The notes: generated by a model not told the origin, from the sequence alone. A stretch of DNA of 64,000 bases from Phycisphaerae bacterium (GCA_016873295.1 VGXM01000007.1:37563-101562); one strand, 5' to 3'; shown: positions 17,108 through 26,977, counted from the first letter of the stretch. A program made the numbers and translations.

Positions 17108-18568
17108 ATGCCAGGCTCAGATTCCCGCGATCGATCCGCTCCCTCCCCTTCAGGGGAGGGCCGGGGAGGGGTTGGCGCCCATTGCCGGCAACGCGCGCCC
17201 AAGAGCGCCCTGGTCCTCACCGCGCTCCTCGCGGCGTGCGCGCCCACGCCCTTCCCGGGCGGCGAGCGCGAGCTCGTGGGTCGCGACCTCGGGGACCTGG
17301 ACGCCCTCCAGTCGCGCACGCTGGATCGCCTGTCGTCCGCGGGCGCGGCCGCGCCGGCCGAGGCGCTCCCCGACGGGACATCGCCCGACGACTACGTGCG
17401 CCTGGCGCTCGCGCACAGCCCCGAGCTGGCCGCCGCCCGCCAGCGCGTGCTGCGCCTGCGCGAGCGCATCCCCCAGGTGACGGCCCCGCCCGACCCCATG
17501 GTCGAGGTCACGCCCATCGGCGAGATGGCCCGGACCGCGGCGGGCGAGGTCACGGTCATGACGGGCGTGAGCCAGGCGATCCCCTACCCCGGCAAGCTCG
17601 ACGCCCTGGGGCGCGTCGCCGACCAGGAGTCGGTCATCGCGGGGCGCGAGCTGCGCGAGCGCGAGGTGGAGGTGGCGGGCGAGGTGCGCCGGGCGTACTG
17701 GAGTCTCTACGCCGCCGAGCGGGCCCTCGAGCTCACCGCCGCCGCCCGCGACCTGCTGGCCCAGATCCACGCGGCGACCGAGGCCCAGTACCGGGCCGGG
17801 CAGGGGCGTCTGCAGGACGTGCTGCTGGCGGGCGTCGAGGTGGCGGAGACGGACAGCCGGCTGGTGGAGCTGCGTGCCGACCGGGCCGCCGCCGCCGCGA
17901 TGCTCAACAGCCTGGCCGACCGCCCCACCGACGCCTCCGCGCCGGTGGTGTCGAGCGCCGAGCCGGCGTCGATCGGCGCGGCGTTCGACGCTCTGGCCGC
18001 CGACGCCGCGGGCGCCAACCCGCGCCTGGCCGCGATCCGCGAGCGGATCGAGCTGGCCCGCCGCCAGCGTCACGTCGCCCACCTCCAGCGCTACCCCGAC
18101 CTTGTCGCCAGCGTGTCGTACAACCTCGTGGACGCCGACCGCGAGATGCCGACCGCGACGGGGGACGACCAGTGGTCGATCGGCGTGGGGGTGAGCATCC
18201 CGCTGTGGCGCGGGAAGCTCGCCGCCGCGGAGCGGGAGGCGACGCGCGGCATCCTCGAAGCCGCGGGCGAGCTCGCCGCCGAGCAGAACCGCATCGCGTT
18301 CCGCCTCCGCGAGTCCCTCGCCCGTCTCGCCTCGCAGCAGGAGCAGGCGACCCTCCTCCGCGACTCCATCATCCCGCAGGCTCGCGCGGCCCTGGATGCG
18401 TCACGGGCCGCCTATCGCACCGGCGCTTCCGAGTTCATCACGACGGTGGACAACTGGCGCCGCGTGCTCACGCTGGAACTGATGCGCGAGCGCCTCGTCG
18501 CGGACACCCACGCCGCCGCCGCCTCCATCGCCGAGGCCGTCGGCCGCGACCCGGAGACCAAGCCATGA
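17108..18568 (+). CDS. cusC: TolC/CusC-type outer-membrane channel lipoprotein
   Basis: Outer-membrane factor (486 aa) of the tripartite metal efflux pump encoded here. It shows the TolC pattern of two long helical-hairpin halves (YVRLALAHSPELAAARQRVL, then QAIPYPGKLDALGR). LVLTALLAAC at about residues 34-44 is a lipobox, so the mature protein is probably acylated at Cys44. The 33 residues ahead of the lipobox are odd. Most (SAPSPSGEGRGGVG) are translated from a 36-bp repeat also present in intergenic DNA at 55079. The only ATG is at 17108, so the repeat appears to have become part of the signal region. The stop overlaps the next start as ATGA (18565-18568). An inverted repeat at 17073-17093 precedes the gene. 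Confidence 0.85.
   Translation: MPGSDSRDRSAPSPSGEGRGGVGAHCRQRAPKSALVLTALLAACAPTPFPGGERELVGRDLGDLDALQSRTLDRLSSAGAAAPAEALPDGTSPDDYVRLALAHSPELAAARQRVLRLRERIPQVTAPPDPMVEVTPIGEMARTAAGEVTVMTGVSQAIPYPGKLDALGRVADQESVIAGRELREREVEVAGEVRRAYWSLYAAERALELTAAARDLLAQIHAATEAQYRAGQGRLQDVLLAGVEVAETDSRLVELRADRAAAAAMLNSLADRPTDASAPVVSSAEPASIGAAFDALAADAAGANPRLAAIRERIELARRQRHVAHLQRYPDLVASVSYNLVDADREMPTATGDDQWSIGVGVSIPLWRGKLAAAEREATRGILEAAGELAAEQNRIAFRLRESLARLASQQEQATLLRDSIIPQARAALDASRAAYRTGASEFITTVDNWRRVLTLELMRERLVADTHAAAASIAEAVGRDPETKP
17139..17174 (+). repeat. 36-bp palindromic repeat inside the cusC 5' end
   Basis: CCCTCCCCTTCAGGGGAGGG followed by a second GGGGAGGGG block. It matches 55079-55114 at 33 of 36 positions. 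Here it is translated as part of the channel's N-terminus. Confidence 0.75.
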
Positions 18569-20850
18569 CCACCCCGCCCCCCAGCCCCAAGCCCCGGCGC
18601 GGCCCGCGCGTGTGGCCCTGGCTCCTGGCCCTGCTCCTCGGCGCCGCGGCCTTTGTGGTCGGCGCCCTGCGCGGGCAGGCCCCCGTCGAGCGGGCCCGCG
18701 CCTGCCTGGCCTCGCGGACCGCGGGTCATGCGCACGAAGAGCCCAAGCCCGAGACCAAGCAGTACTACACCTGCGGGATGCACCCCTGGGTCGTGCTCCC
18801 CAAGCCGGGCCTGTGCCCCATCTGCCACATGGACCTGACTCCGCTGGACCCGGCCAAGTTCACGGGCGAGATCGCCATCGACCCGGTGGTCACCCAGAAC
18901 ATCGGCGTGCGGATCGCGCCCGTGACCGCCGGGCCCGTCTCGCGCACCCTGCGCACCGTCGGCACCGTCGCCTATGACGAGACCGCGCTGCGCGACGTGA
19001 CGACCAAGGTCGGCGGCTGGATCGAGTCGATCAAGGTCGACTCCATCGGGCGGGCCGTCGCCGGGGGCGAGCCGCTCCTGGAGCTCTACTCCCCCGAGAT
19101 CGTCGCGGCCCAGGAGGAGTACCTGATCGCGCTGCGCTCCCCCGGGAACACCGCGCTCATCGACGCCGCGCGCACAAGGCTCGAGTACCTCGACATGACG
19201 CCCGACCAGCTCCGCGACCTGGCGGAGACCGGCGTCGCGCGCAAGACGCTGGCGGTCCGCAGCCCGTTCGCGGGGATCGTGGTGGAGCGTTCGGCGTACG
19301 CGGGCGCGCGCACCGAGCCGGGCACGCCCCTCTACCGCCTGGCCGACCTCTCGCGCGTCTGGGTCATGGTCTCCCTGTACGAGTACCAGTTGCCGTTCGT
19401 GCGCCCGGACCAGCCCGCGACCATGTCCCTTCCGTACTTCCCCGGGCGCGAGTTCGAGGGTCGGGTGGCGTTTGTGTATCCGTACCTGGACCCGAAGACT
19501 CGCCAGGCGAGCGCGCGCCTGGAGTTCGAGAACGCCGAGGGCCTGCTGAAGCCCGGCATGTTCGCGGGCGTGCGCCTGTCGTCGACGACCGAGGGCGTGC
19601 GCACGCTGGCGCCGCGCGAGGCGGTCCTGGACACGGGGGCGCGCACGGTCGCGTTCGTCAGCCTGGGCGAGGGGCGGTTCGAGCCGCGCACGGTCCGCAC
19701 GGGGATGGCGACGGACGACGGCCGGGTCGAGGTGCTGGAGGGGCTGGCCCCGGGCGAGATGGTGGTGACGAGCGGGCAGTTCCTGCTCGACAGCGAGGCC
19801 CGGATCCGCGAGGGGCTGGCCAAGATGATCCGGGGCGAGATGGCGTCGGAGCAGAAGCCGCTGATCGCCTCGGCGGGGGCGAGCAAGCTCTCGTCGCTGC
19901 CGCCGGCGGCGGCGGAGGCGCTGTCGCGCGTGCTCGACGACCTGCTGGACATCGGGAACACGCTCGCCGCGGACACGACGGCGGGGGTGAAGGAACGGGC
20001 GGCGAGCCTGGCTTCGACGCTTCGGGCGTTGGTCGCGGTGCCGATCCCGGAGGACCCGCACTTCTGGCACGAGCACCCGCAGGGCGGTCGCGGCAGGGAG
20101 GCGGCGGAGCGGCTCGCCGGCGCGGACGACATCGAGTCGGCCCGCAAGGCGTACGCGGCCCTGAGCGCGGAGCTGACGCCGCTGGTGGGCGCCACGGGCG
20201 TGCCCCCCGGGTACCCCTCGCGGGTGCAGCGCCTGCACTGCCCGATGTACGACGGGGGGGTGCTGTGGCTGCAGCGCGAGGGTCGCGTGCGCAACCCGTA
20301 CTACGGCGCGATGATGCTGGAGTGCTTCGATGAGCGTGCGGAGATCCCGACGACGGGCGCAGCGCCGGCGGCGGAGCCGGTTGAGCCCGCGCCCGCCGCG
20401 GCACGGGACGTGGGCGCCGAGGACCAGAAGCTGCTCGACGCGGTGTACGCCTCGTACCTGGCGATGCAGCAGACGCTGATCAAGGACGACCTGGACGGGA
20501 GCAAGGCGATGCTCGGGCGCTTCGCCGACGCGGCCAAGGCGCTGGCGAAGGGGGAGAGTGAGGCCGGGGCGCTGGGCGGGGCGCTGGTCAAGGCGGCGTC
20601 GATCGACGGGGCGACGCTGGACTCGTTCCGCGAGGGGTTCGAGCCGGTGTCGGACCTGCTGATCGCGGCGGCGGCGACGATGCCGCCGAGCGCGGCGGTG
20701 GCCCCGGCGGTGCGGCACGCGTACTGCCCGATGGTGGACGCGGCGTGGCTTCAGGCGGCGGACAAGGTCGAGAACCCGTACGACCCCGGGATGCTGCGCT
20801 GCGGGGTGATCAGGGCGACGATCCCGGCCCGGCAGGAGGCCCCGCGATGA
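18565..20850 (+). CDS. cusB: RND efflux periplasmic adaptor (CusB type) with extra metal-binding domains
   Basis: Membrane-fusion protein (761 aa) linking the RND pump to the outer-membrane channel. It has an N-terminal anchor helix (about 17-37) and a heavy-metal-binding domain (YYTCGMHPWVV, then PGLCPICHMDLTPLD; Cys70, Cys84, Cys87). The usual barrel/lipoyl/hairpin adaptor core follows (VGGWIESIKVDSIGRAVAGG). CusB proteins are normally about 400 aa. The extra C-terminal half contains two DUF3347-like modules, marked by HCPMYDGGVLWL/RNPYYGAMMLEC near 559 and YCPMVDAAWL/ENPYDPGMLRCG near 720. Such domains may bind Cu(I)/Ag(I) (inference from the CPM motif). The gene is coupled at both ends by ATGA overlaps. 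Confidence 0.9.
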   Translation: MTTPPPSPKPRRGPRVWPWLLALLLGAAAFVVGALRGQAPVERARACLASRTAGHAHEEPKPETKQYYTCGMHPWVVLPKPGLCPICHMDLTPLDPAKFTGEIAIDPVVTQNIGVRIAPVTAGPVSRTLRTVGTVAYDETALRDVTTKVGGWIESIKVDSIGRAVAGGEPLLELYSPEIVAAQEEYLIALRSPGNTALIDAARTRLEYLDMTPDQLRDLAETGVARKTLAVRSPFAGIVVERSAYAGARTEPGTPLYRLADLSRVWVMVSLYEYQLPFVRPDQPATMSLPYFPGREFEGRVAFVYPYLDPKTRQASARLEFENAEGLLKPGMFAGVRLSSTTEGVRTLAPREAVLDTGARTVAFVSLGEGRFEPRTVRTGMATDDGRVEVLEGLAPGEMVVTSGQFLLDSEARIREGLAKMIRGEMASEQKPLIASAGASKLSSLPPAAAEALSRVLDDLLDIGNTLAADTTAGVKERAASLASTLRALVAVPIPEDPHFWHEHPQGGRGREAAERLAGADDIESARKAYAALSAELTPLVGATGVPPGYPSRVQRLHCPMYDGGVLWLQREGRVRNPYYGAMMLECFDERAEIPTTGAAPAAEPVEPAPAAARDVGAEDQKLLDAVYASYLAMQQTLIKDDLDGSKAMLGRFADAAKALAKGESEAGALGGALVKAASIDGATLDSFREGFEPVSDLLIAAAATMPPSAAVAPAVRHAYCPMVDAAWLQAADKVENPYDPGMLRCGVIRATIPARQEAPR

Positions 20851-23800
20851 TCGCCAGGCTGATCGAGTGGTGCGTGCACAACCGCGCCATGGTGCTGCTG
20901 GCGTCGCTGGCGCTGGTGGTGGGCGGCGTGTGGGCGGCGCGGACGATCCCGGTCGATGCGATCCCGGACCTGTCGGACGTGCAGGTGATCATCCGGGCCG
21001 AGCACCCGGGGCAGGCGCCCGAGATCGTCGAGGCGCAGGTGACCTATCCGCTGACGACGGCGATGCTGGCGGTTCCCAAGGCCAAGGTGGTGCGCGGGTA
21101 CAGCATGTTCGGGGTGTCGTTCGTCTACATCATCTTCGAGGACGGGACGGACATCTACTGGGCCCGCAGCCGCGTGCTGGAACAGGTCAACGTGGCGACG
21201 TCGCGTTTGCCGCGGGGCGTGACGCCCCTGATCGGGCCCGACGCGACGGGCGTGGGCTGGGTGTACGAGTACGCGCTGGTGACAGGTCCGTACGACCCGC
21301 GTCACCCGGAGGGGCTCTGGCACGACGGGGCGGGCGACCGGTGGTACGCGTCGGCGGACGAGGCGCCGTCGGGCGCGGTGCGCCGACGGATCTTCCCGGG
21401 GCTGGACGCCAGCCCGCTGGATGGGGCCCCGCTGGCCCGCCCGGACGCGAACCTTGCGAAACTGCGGAGCGTGCAGGACTGGTACCTGCGCTTCGAGCTG
21501 ACGCCGCTGGACGGCGTGAGCGAGGTGGCGTCGCTGGGCGGGTTCGTGAAGCAGTACCAGGTGGTGGTGGACCCGGTGCGGCTGCTGGCGTTCGACTTGC
21601 CCATCTCGCGCGTGCGCGAGGCGATCGAGGCCTCCAACGCCGACGTGGGCGGGCGGGCGGTCGAGCTGGGTGAGACCGAGTTCATGATCCGCGGGCGGGG
21701 GTACCTGGGGTCGTTGACGGAAGCGGAGCGGGCGGCGGCGCTGGCGTCGGGGCGGGCCCTGGAGGACCTGCGCACGGAGCGGGTGCTGGCGGACCTGGAG
21801 GCGATCGCGCTGGGGGCCGGGCCCGACGGAAGGCCCGTGCACCTGCGCGACGTGGCGGAGGTCCGCATCGGGCCGGACATGCGCCGGGGCATCGCGGAGT
21901 GGAACGGCGAGGGCGAGACGGTCGGGGGCATCGTGGTGATGCGTTTCGGCGAGAACGCGCGGACCACGATCGAGCGCGTGCGCACGCGGCTGGCGGAGCT
22001 GGAGCCCACGCTGCCGGCGGGCGTCGCCATCGAGGCGGCGTACGACCGCAGCGACCTGATCGGGCGGGCCGTGGCGACGCTGAGCGACACGCTGCTGGAG
22101 GAGATCATCGTGGTGGCGCTGGTGTGCATCCTGTTCCTGCTGCACGCCCGGAGCGAGCTGGTGGCGGTGTTCGTGGTGCCCACGGGCGTGCTCGCCAGCC
22201 TGCTGCTCATGCGGATCCTGGGGATCAACGCCAACATCATGAGCCTGGGCGGGATCGCCATCGCCATCGGCGTGATGGTGGACAGCTCGATCGTGATGGT
22301 CGAGAACGCGCACAAGCACCTGGACCGGGAGGAGGAGCGGCTGCACGGGCTGGCGGCGTCGGGCACGCCCGGCGAGCCCCGCCCCCGCGCCGGGATCATC
22401 CTCGACGCGGCCCGCGAGGTCGGGCCCAGCCTCTTCTTCTCGCTGCTCATCATCACGGTGTCGTTCCTGCCGGTGTTCGTGCTGGGGGAGCAGAGCGGGC
22501 GGCTCTTCAAGCCGCTGGCGTTCACCAAGACGTTCGCGATGGCGGCGGCGGCGCTCCTCGCGGTGACCGCGATCCCCGTGCTCATGACCTTCCTGATCAC
22601 CTCGCGCGTGCTGCCGCGCGATTGGGGCTGGCGGCGGAGCGTGGCGACGATGCTGGGGCTGATCCTGCTCCCCGCGGCGGGGCTGATGGGCGCGCCCCTG
22701 GGCGACCTGGAGCCCTACCGCGTGTGGCTGGCGGGGGGATGGGCGGTGGTCGCGGCGATGCTGCTGGTGCCGCAGAGGATCATCCACGAGAAGGCCAACC
22801 CGATCTCGCGGTTGCTGCAGCGCGTGTACGACCCCTTCTTCGCGCTGGCGATGCGGTTCAAGTGGCTGGTGCTGCTGGGGGCGGTGCTGCTCATGGCGGC
22901 GACGCTGTACCCGCTGCGGCAACTGGGCAGCGAGTTCATGCCGCCGCTGGAAGAGGGCGACCTGCTCTACATGCCCACGACCGACCCGGGGCTGAGCCCG
23001 ACCAAGGCCCGCGAGCTGCTGCAACAGACCGATCGGATCATCCGCCAGTTCCCCGAGGTGCAGAGCGTGTTCGGCAAGATCGGGCGGGCCGAGACCGCGA
23101 CCGACCCCGCCCCCATGGAGATGATCGAGACGACGATCATGCTCCACCGCGACAAGGGGCGTTGGCGGAGCGTGCCGGTGCGGCGCTTCTTCGACCGGTG
23201 GCCAGATTGGATCCGCTCGCGGTTGGCGCGGCGCTGGGGCGACACGCGCCCCATCACGCTCGAGGAGCTGGTGTACGGGTACACGCTGCCGGGCGGGATC
23301 AACGTGCCGGGGCTCAACCAGGCGGTGCAGATCCCCGGGCTGACCAACGCCTGGACCATGCCCATCCGCACGCGGATCGACATGCTCTCGACGGGCATCC
23401 GCACTCCCGTCGGGGTAAAGGTGATGGGGCCGGACCTGGCGACGCTGGCGGGGCTCGCCGGGGACGTGACGCGGATCATCAAGACCTCGGAAGCGACGGG
23501 TCAATACACGCTCTCGGCGTTTCCGGAGAAGACGCTCGGGGGGCGCTACATCGACGTGGACCTGGACCGCCCCGAGATCGCCCGCTACGGGCTCTCGGTG
23601 CGCGAGGTGCAGGACGTGATCGCGACGGCGATGGGCGGCATGGAGGTCACCGAGACCGTTGAGGGGCTGGAGCGGTACCCCGTCAACCTGCGGTACCCGT
23701 CGGAGCTGCGCGACGACCTGGGGGCGCTGCGGGCGGTGCTCGTGCCCACGCCGACGGGGGCGCACGTGCCGCTGGCGCAGCTGGCGCGGCTGTCGCTGCG

Positions 23801-24557
23801 CGAGGGGGCGCCGATGGTCAAGAGCGAGAACGCGCGCCTGACGGCGTGGGTGTACGTCGACATCGCCGGGATCGACGTGGGCACCTTCGTCGCCGGCGCC
23901 AAGCGGGCGGTGAGCCGCGGCGTGACGCTGCCGGCGGGGTACAGCATCGTGTGGTCCGGTCAGTACGAGTACATGCAGGAGGCGCGGGCGCGGCTGCTGG
24001 TGGCGGTGCCGCTGACGCTGGCGGCGATCGTGGTGCTGCTCTACCTGGCGACGCGCTCGTGGCTGCGCGTCGGGATCGTGCTGCTTGCGGTGCCGTTCAG
24101 CGCCGTGGGGGCGATCTGGCTGGTGTGGGCCCTGGACTACAACCTGTCGCTGGCGGTGTGGGTGGGGCTGATCGCCCTGGCGGGGCTGGACGCCGAGACC
24201 GGGCTGGTCATGCTGCTGTACCTGGACAACTCGTTCGAGCGCTTCCGGCGCGAGGGGCGGATGCGCAACACGGACGACCTGTGGTGGGCGATCCACGACG
24301 GGGCCGTGATGCGGATCCGCCCCAAGACCATGACGGTGGCGACGACGTTCATCGGGCTGCTGCCCCTGATGTGGGGGGAGGGCGCGGGGGCCGACACCAT
24401 GCGGCGGCTCGCCGCCCCCATGATCGGGGGGCTGGCGAGCAGCTTCGTGCTCGAACTGCTCATCTACCCCATCCTGTTCTACGTGGCGAAGAAGACCGCG
24501 ATGCGCCGGGAGTTCCGCGCGCACGCCCCGCGGGGCGCCGACCAGGCCGCGGCGTAG
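20847..24557 (+). CDS. cusA: Heavy-metal RND efflux pump (CusA type)
   Basis: Inner-membrane proton-driven pump (1236 aa) exporting Cu(I)/Ag(I) through the CusB and CusC partners. The beginning is typical of HME-RND proteins: PVDAIPDLSDVQVIIRAEHP, PQ-type loop, FEDGTDIYWARSRVLE. In the proton-relay helix, GVMVDSSIVMVENAHKHL keeps the essential Asp. MPPLEEGDLLYMPTTDPG matches the substrate-entry region. Compared with a typical ~1040-residue CusA, a ~65-residue insertion lies after EYALVTGPYDPRHPEGLWHD and an extra hydrophobic segment lies near 590-640. The start at 20847 is fixed by the ATGA overlap with cusB. The C-terminal gene of the cluster follows after 27 bp. Confidence 0.95.
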   Translation: MIARLIEWCVHNRAMVLLASLALVVGGVWAARTIPVDAIPDLSDVQVIIRAEHPGQAPEIVEAQVTYPLTTAMLAVPKAKVVRGYSMFGVSFVYIIFEDGTDIYWARSRVLEQVNVATSRLPRGVTPLIGPDATGVGWVYEYALVTGPYDPRHPEGLWHDGAGDRWYASADEAPSGAVRRRIFPGLDASPLDGAPLARPDANLAKLRSVQDWYLRFELTPLDGVSEVASLGGFVKQYQVVVDPVRLLAFDLPISRVREAIEASNADVGGRAVELGETEFMIRGRGYLGSLTEAERAAALASGRALEDLRTERVLADLEAIALGAGPDGRPVHLRDVAEVRIGPDMRRGIAEWNGEGETVGGIVVMRFGENARTTIERVRTRLAELEPTLPAGVAIEAAYDRSDLIGRAVATLSDTLLEEIIVVALVCILFLLHARSELVAVFVVPTGVLASLLLMRILGINANIMSLGGIAIAIGVMVDSSIVMVENAHKHLDREEERLHGLAASGTPGEPRPRAGIILDAAREVGPSLFFSLLIITVSFLPVFVLGEQSGRLFKPLAFTKTFAMAAAALLAVTAIPVLMTFLITSRVLPRDWGWRRSVATMLGLILLPAAGLMGAPLGDLEPYRVWLAGGWAVVAAMLLVPQRIIHEKANPISRLLQRVYDPFFALAMRFKWLVLLGAVLLMAATLYPLRQLGSEFMPPLEEGDLLYMPTTDPGLSPTKARELLQQTDRIIRQFPEVQSVFGKIGRAETATDPAPMEMIETTIMLHRDKGRWRSVPVRRFFDRWPDWIRSRLARRWGDTRPITLEELVYGYTLPGGINVPGLNQAVQIPGLTNAWTMPIRTRIDMLSTGIRTPVGVKVMGPDLATLAGLAGDVTRIIKTSEATGQYTLSAFPEKTLGGRYIDVDLDRPEIARYGLSVREVQDVIATAMGGMEVTETVEGLERYPVNLRYPSELRDDLGALRAVLVPTPTGAHVPLAQLARLSLREGAPMVKSENARLTAWVYVDIAGIDVGTFVAGAKRAVSRGVTLPAGYSIVWSGQYEYMQEARARLLVAVPLTLAAIVVLLYLATRSWLRVGIVLLAVPFSAVGAIWLVWALDYNLSLAVWVGLIALAGLDAETGLVMLLYLDNSFERFRREGRMRNTDDLWWAIHDGAVMRIRPKTMTVATTFIGLLPLMWGEGAGADTMRRLAAPMIGGLASSFVLELLIYPILFYVAKKTAMRREFRAHAPRGADQAAA

Positions 24558-24584
24558 GCCGACTCACCGGAAAGGAGTGTTCTC

Positions 24585-25289
24585 ATGTTCGCACGTTCCG
24601 TTCTCGCGCTGATCACGCTCGCGGGGCTGGCCCCCTCGGCGCTGCTGGCCCAGCACGACGGGCACAAGCCGGCCGCCCAGCCCGCGGCCCAGACCGACGC
24701 CAAGGCCCGCGTCGGGGACCCGTATCCCTTCAACACCTGCCCGATCTCGGGCATGGAGCTGGGGTCGATGGGCGAGCCTCCCGCGAAGGTGTACGAGGGG
24801 CGCGAGGTCCGCTTCTGCTGCGCGAGCTGCTTCCCCGGGTTTGAGCGCGACGTGGCGGCCAGCCTGGCCAAGCTCGATGAGAAGATCGTCAAGGACCAGC
24901 GTCCGCTCTACCCGCTCAAGACCAGCGTCGTCAGCGGCAAGCCGCTGGCGGAGAAGCCGGTGGAGGCCGTCGTCGGCAACCGTCTCTTCCTGCTGACCGA
25001 TGAGGCGGAGAAGGGGCTGCTGGGCAAGGACCCGAAGAAGTACCTGCTCGCGCTCGACCGGGCGGTCATCGAGGCGCAGGGGAAGGACTACCCGCTGAGC
25101 AAGTGCCCCGTCAGCGATGAGGCGCTGGACAGCATGGGCGGCCCGGTGGACGTGGTGGTCGCCGGTCGCCTGGTGCGTCTGTGCTGCGACGGGTGCAAGG
25201 AGGACGTGGAGAAGGCGCCGGCGCGGTTCATCGCGGCGGTGGACGGTGCGCGCAAGGGCCGGCGAGGCGGGGACCCCGCCGGCCGCTGA
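24585..25289 (+). CDS. Secreted Cys-rich YHS/TRASH-like protein, probable periplasmic metal binder
   Basis: 234 residues with a clear signal peptide (SVLALITLAGLAPSALLA) and a His-containing start to the mature protein (QHDGHKP). Three related modules follow. The first has NTCPISGMELGSMG and VRFCCASCFPGF. The middle one keeps the fold-like text (VVSGKPLAEKPVEAVVGNRL) but lacks the CC pair. The third has SKCPVSDEALDSMGG and VRLCCDGCKEDVE. CP-x-x-G/D and CCxxC pairs resemble YHS/TRASH-type metal sites. An AAAGGAG ribosome-binding site precedes ATG 24585. It is the last gene of the copper cluster and probably co-transcribed with cusA. A copper chaperone or buffer role is inference. Confidence 0.7.
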   Translation: MFARSVLALITLAGLAPSALLAQHDGHKPAAQPAAQTDAKARVGDPYPFNTCPISGMELGSMGEPPAKVYEGREVRFCCASCFPGFERDVAASLAKLDEKIVKDQRPLYPLKTSVVSGKPLAEKPVEAVVGNRLFLLTDEAEKGLLGKDPKKYLLALDRAVIEAQGKDYPLSKCPVSDEALDSMGGPVDVVVAGRLVRLCCDGCKEDVEKAPARFIAAVDGARKGRRGGDPAGR

Positions 25290-25299
25290 CGGTGCGCCA

Positions 25300-25328
25300 G
25301 AGGGGCCCGTGTCCTGCCGGGCTCCCTC
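25300..25328. terminator. Bidirectional hairpin between convergent genes
   Basis: GAGGGGCCCG pairs with CGGGCTCCCTC (one bulge) around an 8-nt loop. It sits between the stop codons at 25289 (+) and 25337 (-), where a shared terminator is expected. No T tract. Confidence 0.5.
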
Positions 25329-25336
25329 GGCGCGGT

Positions 25337-26977
25337 TCAGATGGTGAACCGAGCCACGAGGGCGCGGAGGCGCTCCGACTGGGTCGAGAGCTGGGTGGCG
25401 GCCTGGGCGGCCTGCCCCGCGCCCTGGTTGGACTCGCGGGTCACCGCGCTGATGGACTCGATCGAGCGGGCGATCTGCTGGGCAGCGGTGGACTGCTGCT
25501 CGCTCGCCGCGGCGATGGACTGCACCATCGACTGGAGCTGGTCGCTGGCGGAGAGGATCCGTCCCAGGGCCGATCCGGCGTCGTTGGCCAGGGCGACACC
25601 CTTGGCGACGCGGTCCGTGCCGTCCTGGATGTTGACCACGGCGGCGTTGGTCTGGCCCTGGATCTCGCGGATCGATCCGGCGACCTCCTCGGTGGCCTTG
25701 GTGGTGCGCTCCGCGAGCTTGCGGACCTCGTCGGCCACCACCGCGAACCCGCGCCCGTGCTCGCCGGCGCGAGCGGCCTCGATGGCGGCGTTGAGGGCCA
25801 GGAGGTTGGTCTGATCCGCGATATCGTTGATGACGCCGATGATCTGTCCGATCTGCTCGGACCGCTTCCCGAGTTCCTGCATCGCGGAGGCGGACTGGTT
25901 GACATGCTCGCTGATGCCGCGCATCACCTCGACCGTCTTGCCGACGACCTGCCCGCCCTCGCTGGCCTCCTTGCCGGCGGCTGCGGCGGCGCCGCTGGCC
26001 TCGGAGGCCTTCCTGGCCACCTCCACCACCGACTGGCTCGTCTCCTCCACCGCCGCCGACACCTGCGTGGTCTGCTGCTCCTGGGCCTTCAGGCCCGCCG
26101 CCATCTCCTCGGCGGACGCGGCGATCTGGGTCGCGGCGGCGGCTACCTGGCCGGCCGCCGAAGAGACCTCCGTGAATACGCCGTGCAGTTCCGCGAGGAA
26201 CCCGTCGACGGACTCGGCGATCATGCCGATCTCGTCGCCGCGGCGCATCTCCATGCGGAAGGTCAGGTCCTTGCTCTCGGCGAGGCGGGCCAGACCCTTG
26301 CGCATCGCGCGCACCGGCCGCGTCACGCCCGCGGCGATGAGCCACCCGGCGCCGATGACCAGCACGACCACGCTCCCGATGATCGACACCAGGACCACCA
26401 GCGCCCGCGACGTCGCCGACGTCGCCGTCGCCTCGTTGTCGGAGGCGAACTTCGACGCCATCGTCACGACCTCGTCGATCGCGGACCGGTGGCTCGCGTA
26501 CAGCGGCGAGAGCTTCGACTTCAGCAAGGCGCTGCCCTCGTCCAGCTGCCCCGCGAGCACCAGCGGCAGGAACTCGCCCTCGAGCACCCTGAAGAACTCC
26601 ACGGCGGGCTGGTACGAGTCGACCAGGAGCTTCTGCTTCATCGGGCCCTCGTCGAGCTTCCTGGTCCAGTACTCGTGCCGATCGGCGTAGTCCTGTTTCA
26701 GGGGCCGGATGCGGTCGGCCAGGGCGAGGCGCCGCCCGCTGTCCTCCTCGGACGCGATCTGGTAGGCAACGAGATAGGTCTCGAGGATGTATTCCGGCGG
26801 CGGCAGGATGTCCGCCGTGAGGTCCTTCCCGTCGATGATCCTGGCGTACAGCGGGCCGCCGACCTTCACGGTCTCGAGGTTGCGGTACGAGGCGGCGCCG
26901 AAGACGGCGAGGCCGGCGAGGGCGATCGCCACGAGGATCGTGAGCTTGTGCGCGACCTTGATGTTCCGCAGTGTCAT
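25337..26977 (-). CDS. Methyl-accepting chemotaxis protein with four-helix-bundle sensor
   Basis: Transmembrane chemoreceptor (546 aa). Helix 1 is near residues 12-30 ([20 protein letters not shown]) and helix 2 near 190-215. The periplasmic domain between them is ~160 residues, all helical, and matches the four-helix-bundle sensor type rather than Cache or heme domains. HAMP follows, then the cytoplasmic coiled coil with the conserved tip ([20 protein letters not shown]). The signalling domain is close in sequence to that of the receptor at 4733 but the sensor is different. The start has AGAGG 8 nt upstream. A putative porin gene lies 36 bp upstream on the same strand, so both may be in one transcript. 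The ligand is unknown. Confidence 0.92.
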   Translation of the reverse strand: MTLRNIKVAHKLTILVAIALAGLAVFGAASYRNLETVKVGGPLYARIIDGKDLTADILPPPEYILETYLVAYQIASEEDSGRRLALADRIRPLKQDYADRHEYWTRKLDEGPMKQKLLVDSYQPAVEFFRVLEGEFLPLVLAGQLDEGSALLKSKLSPLYASHRSAIDEVVTMASKFASDNEATATSATSRALVVLVSIIGSVVVLVIGAGWLIAAGVTRPVRAMRKGLARLAESKDLTFRMEMRRGDEIGMIAESVDGFLAELHGVFTEVSSAAGQVAAAATQIAASAEEMAAGLKAQEQQTTQVSAAVEETSQSVVEVARKASEASGAAAAAGKEASEGGQVVGKTVEVMRGISEHVNQSASAMQELGKRSEQIGQIIGVINDIADQTNLLALNAAIEAARAGEHGRGFAVVADEVRKLAERTTKATEEVAGSIREIQGQTNAAVVNIQDGTDRVAKGVALANDAGSALGRILSASDQLQSMVQSIAAASEQQSTAAQQIARSIESISAVTRESNQGAGQAAQAATQLSTQSERLRALVARFTI

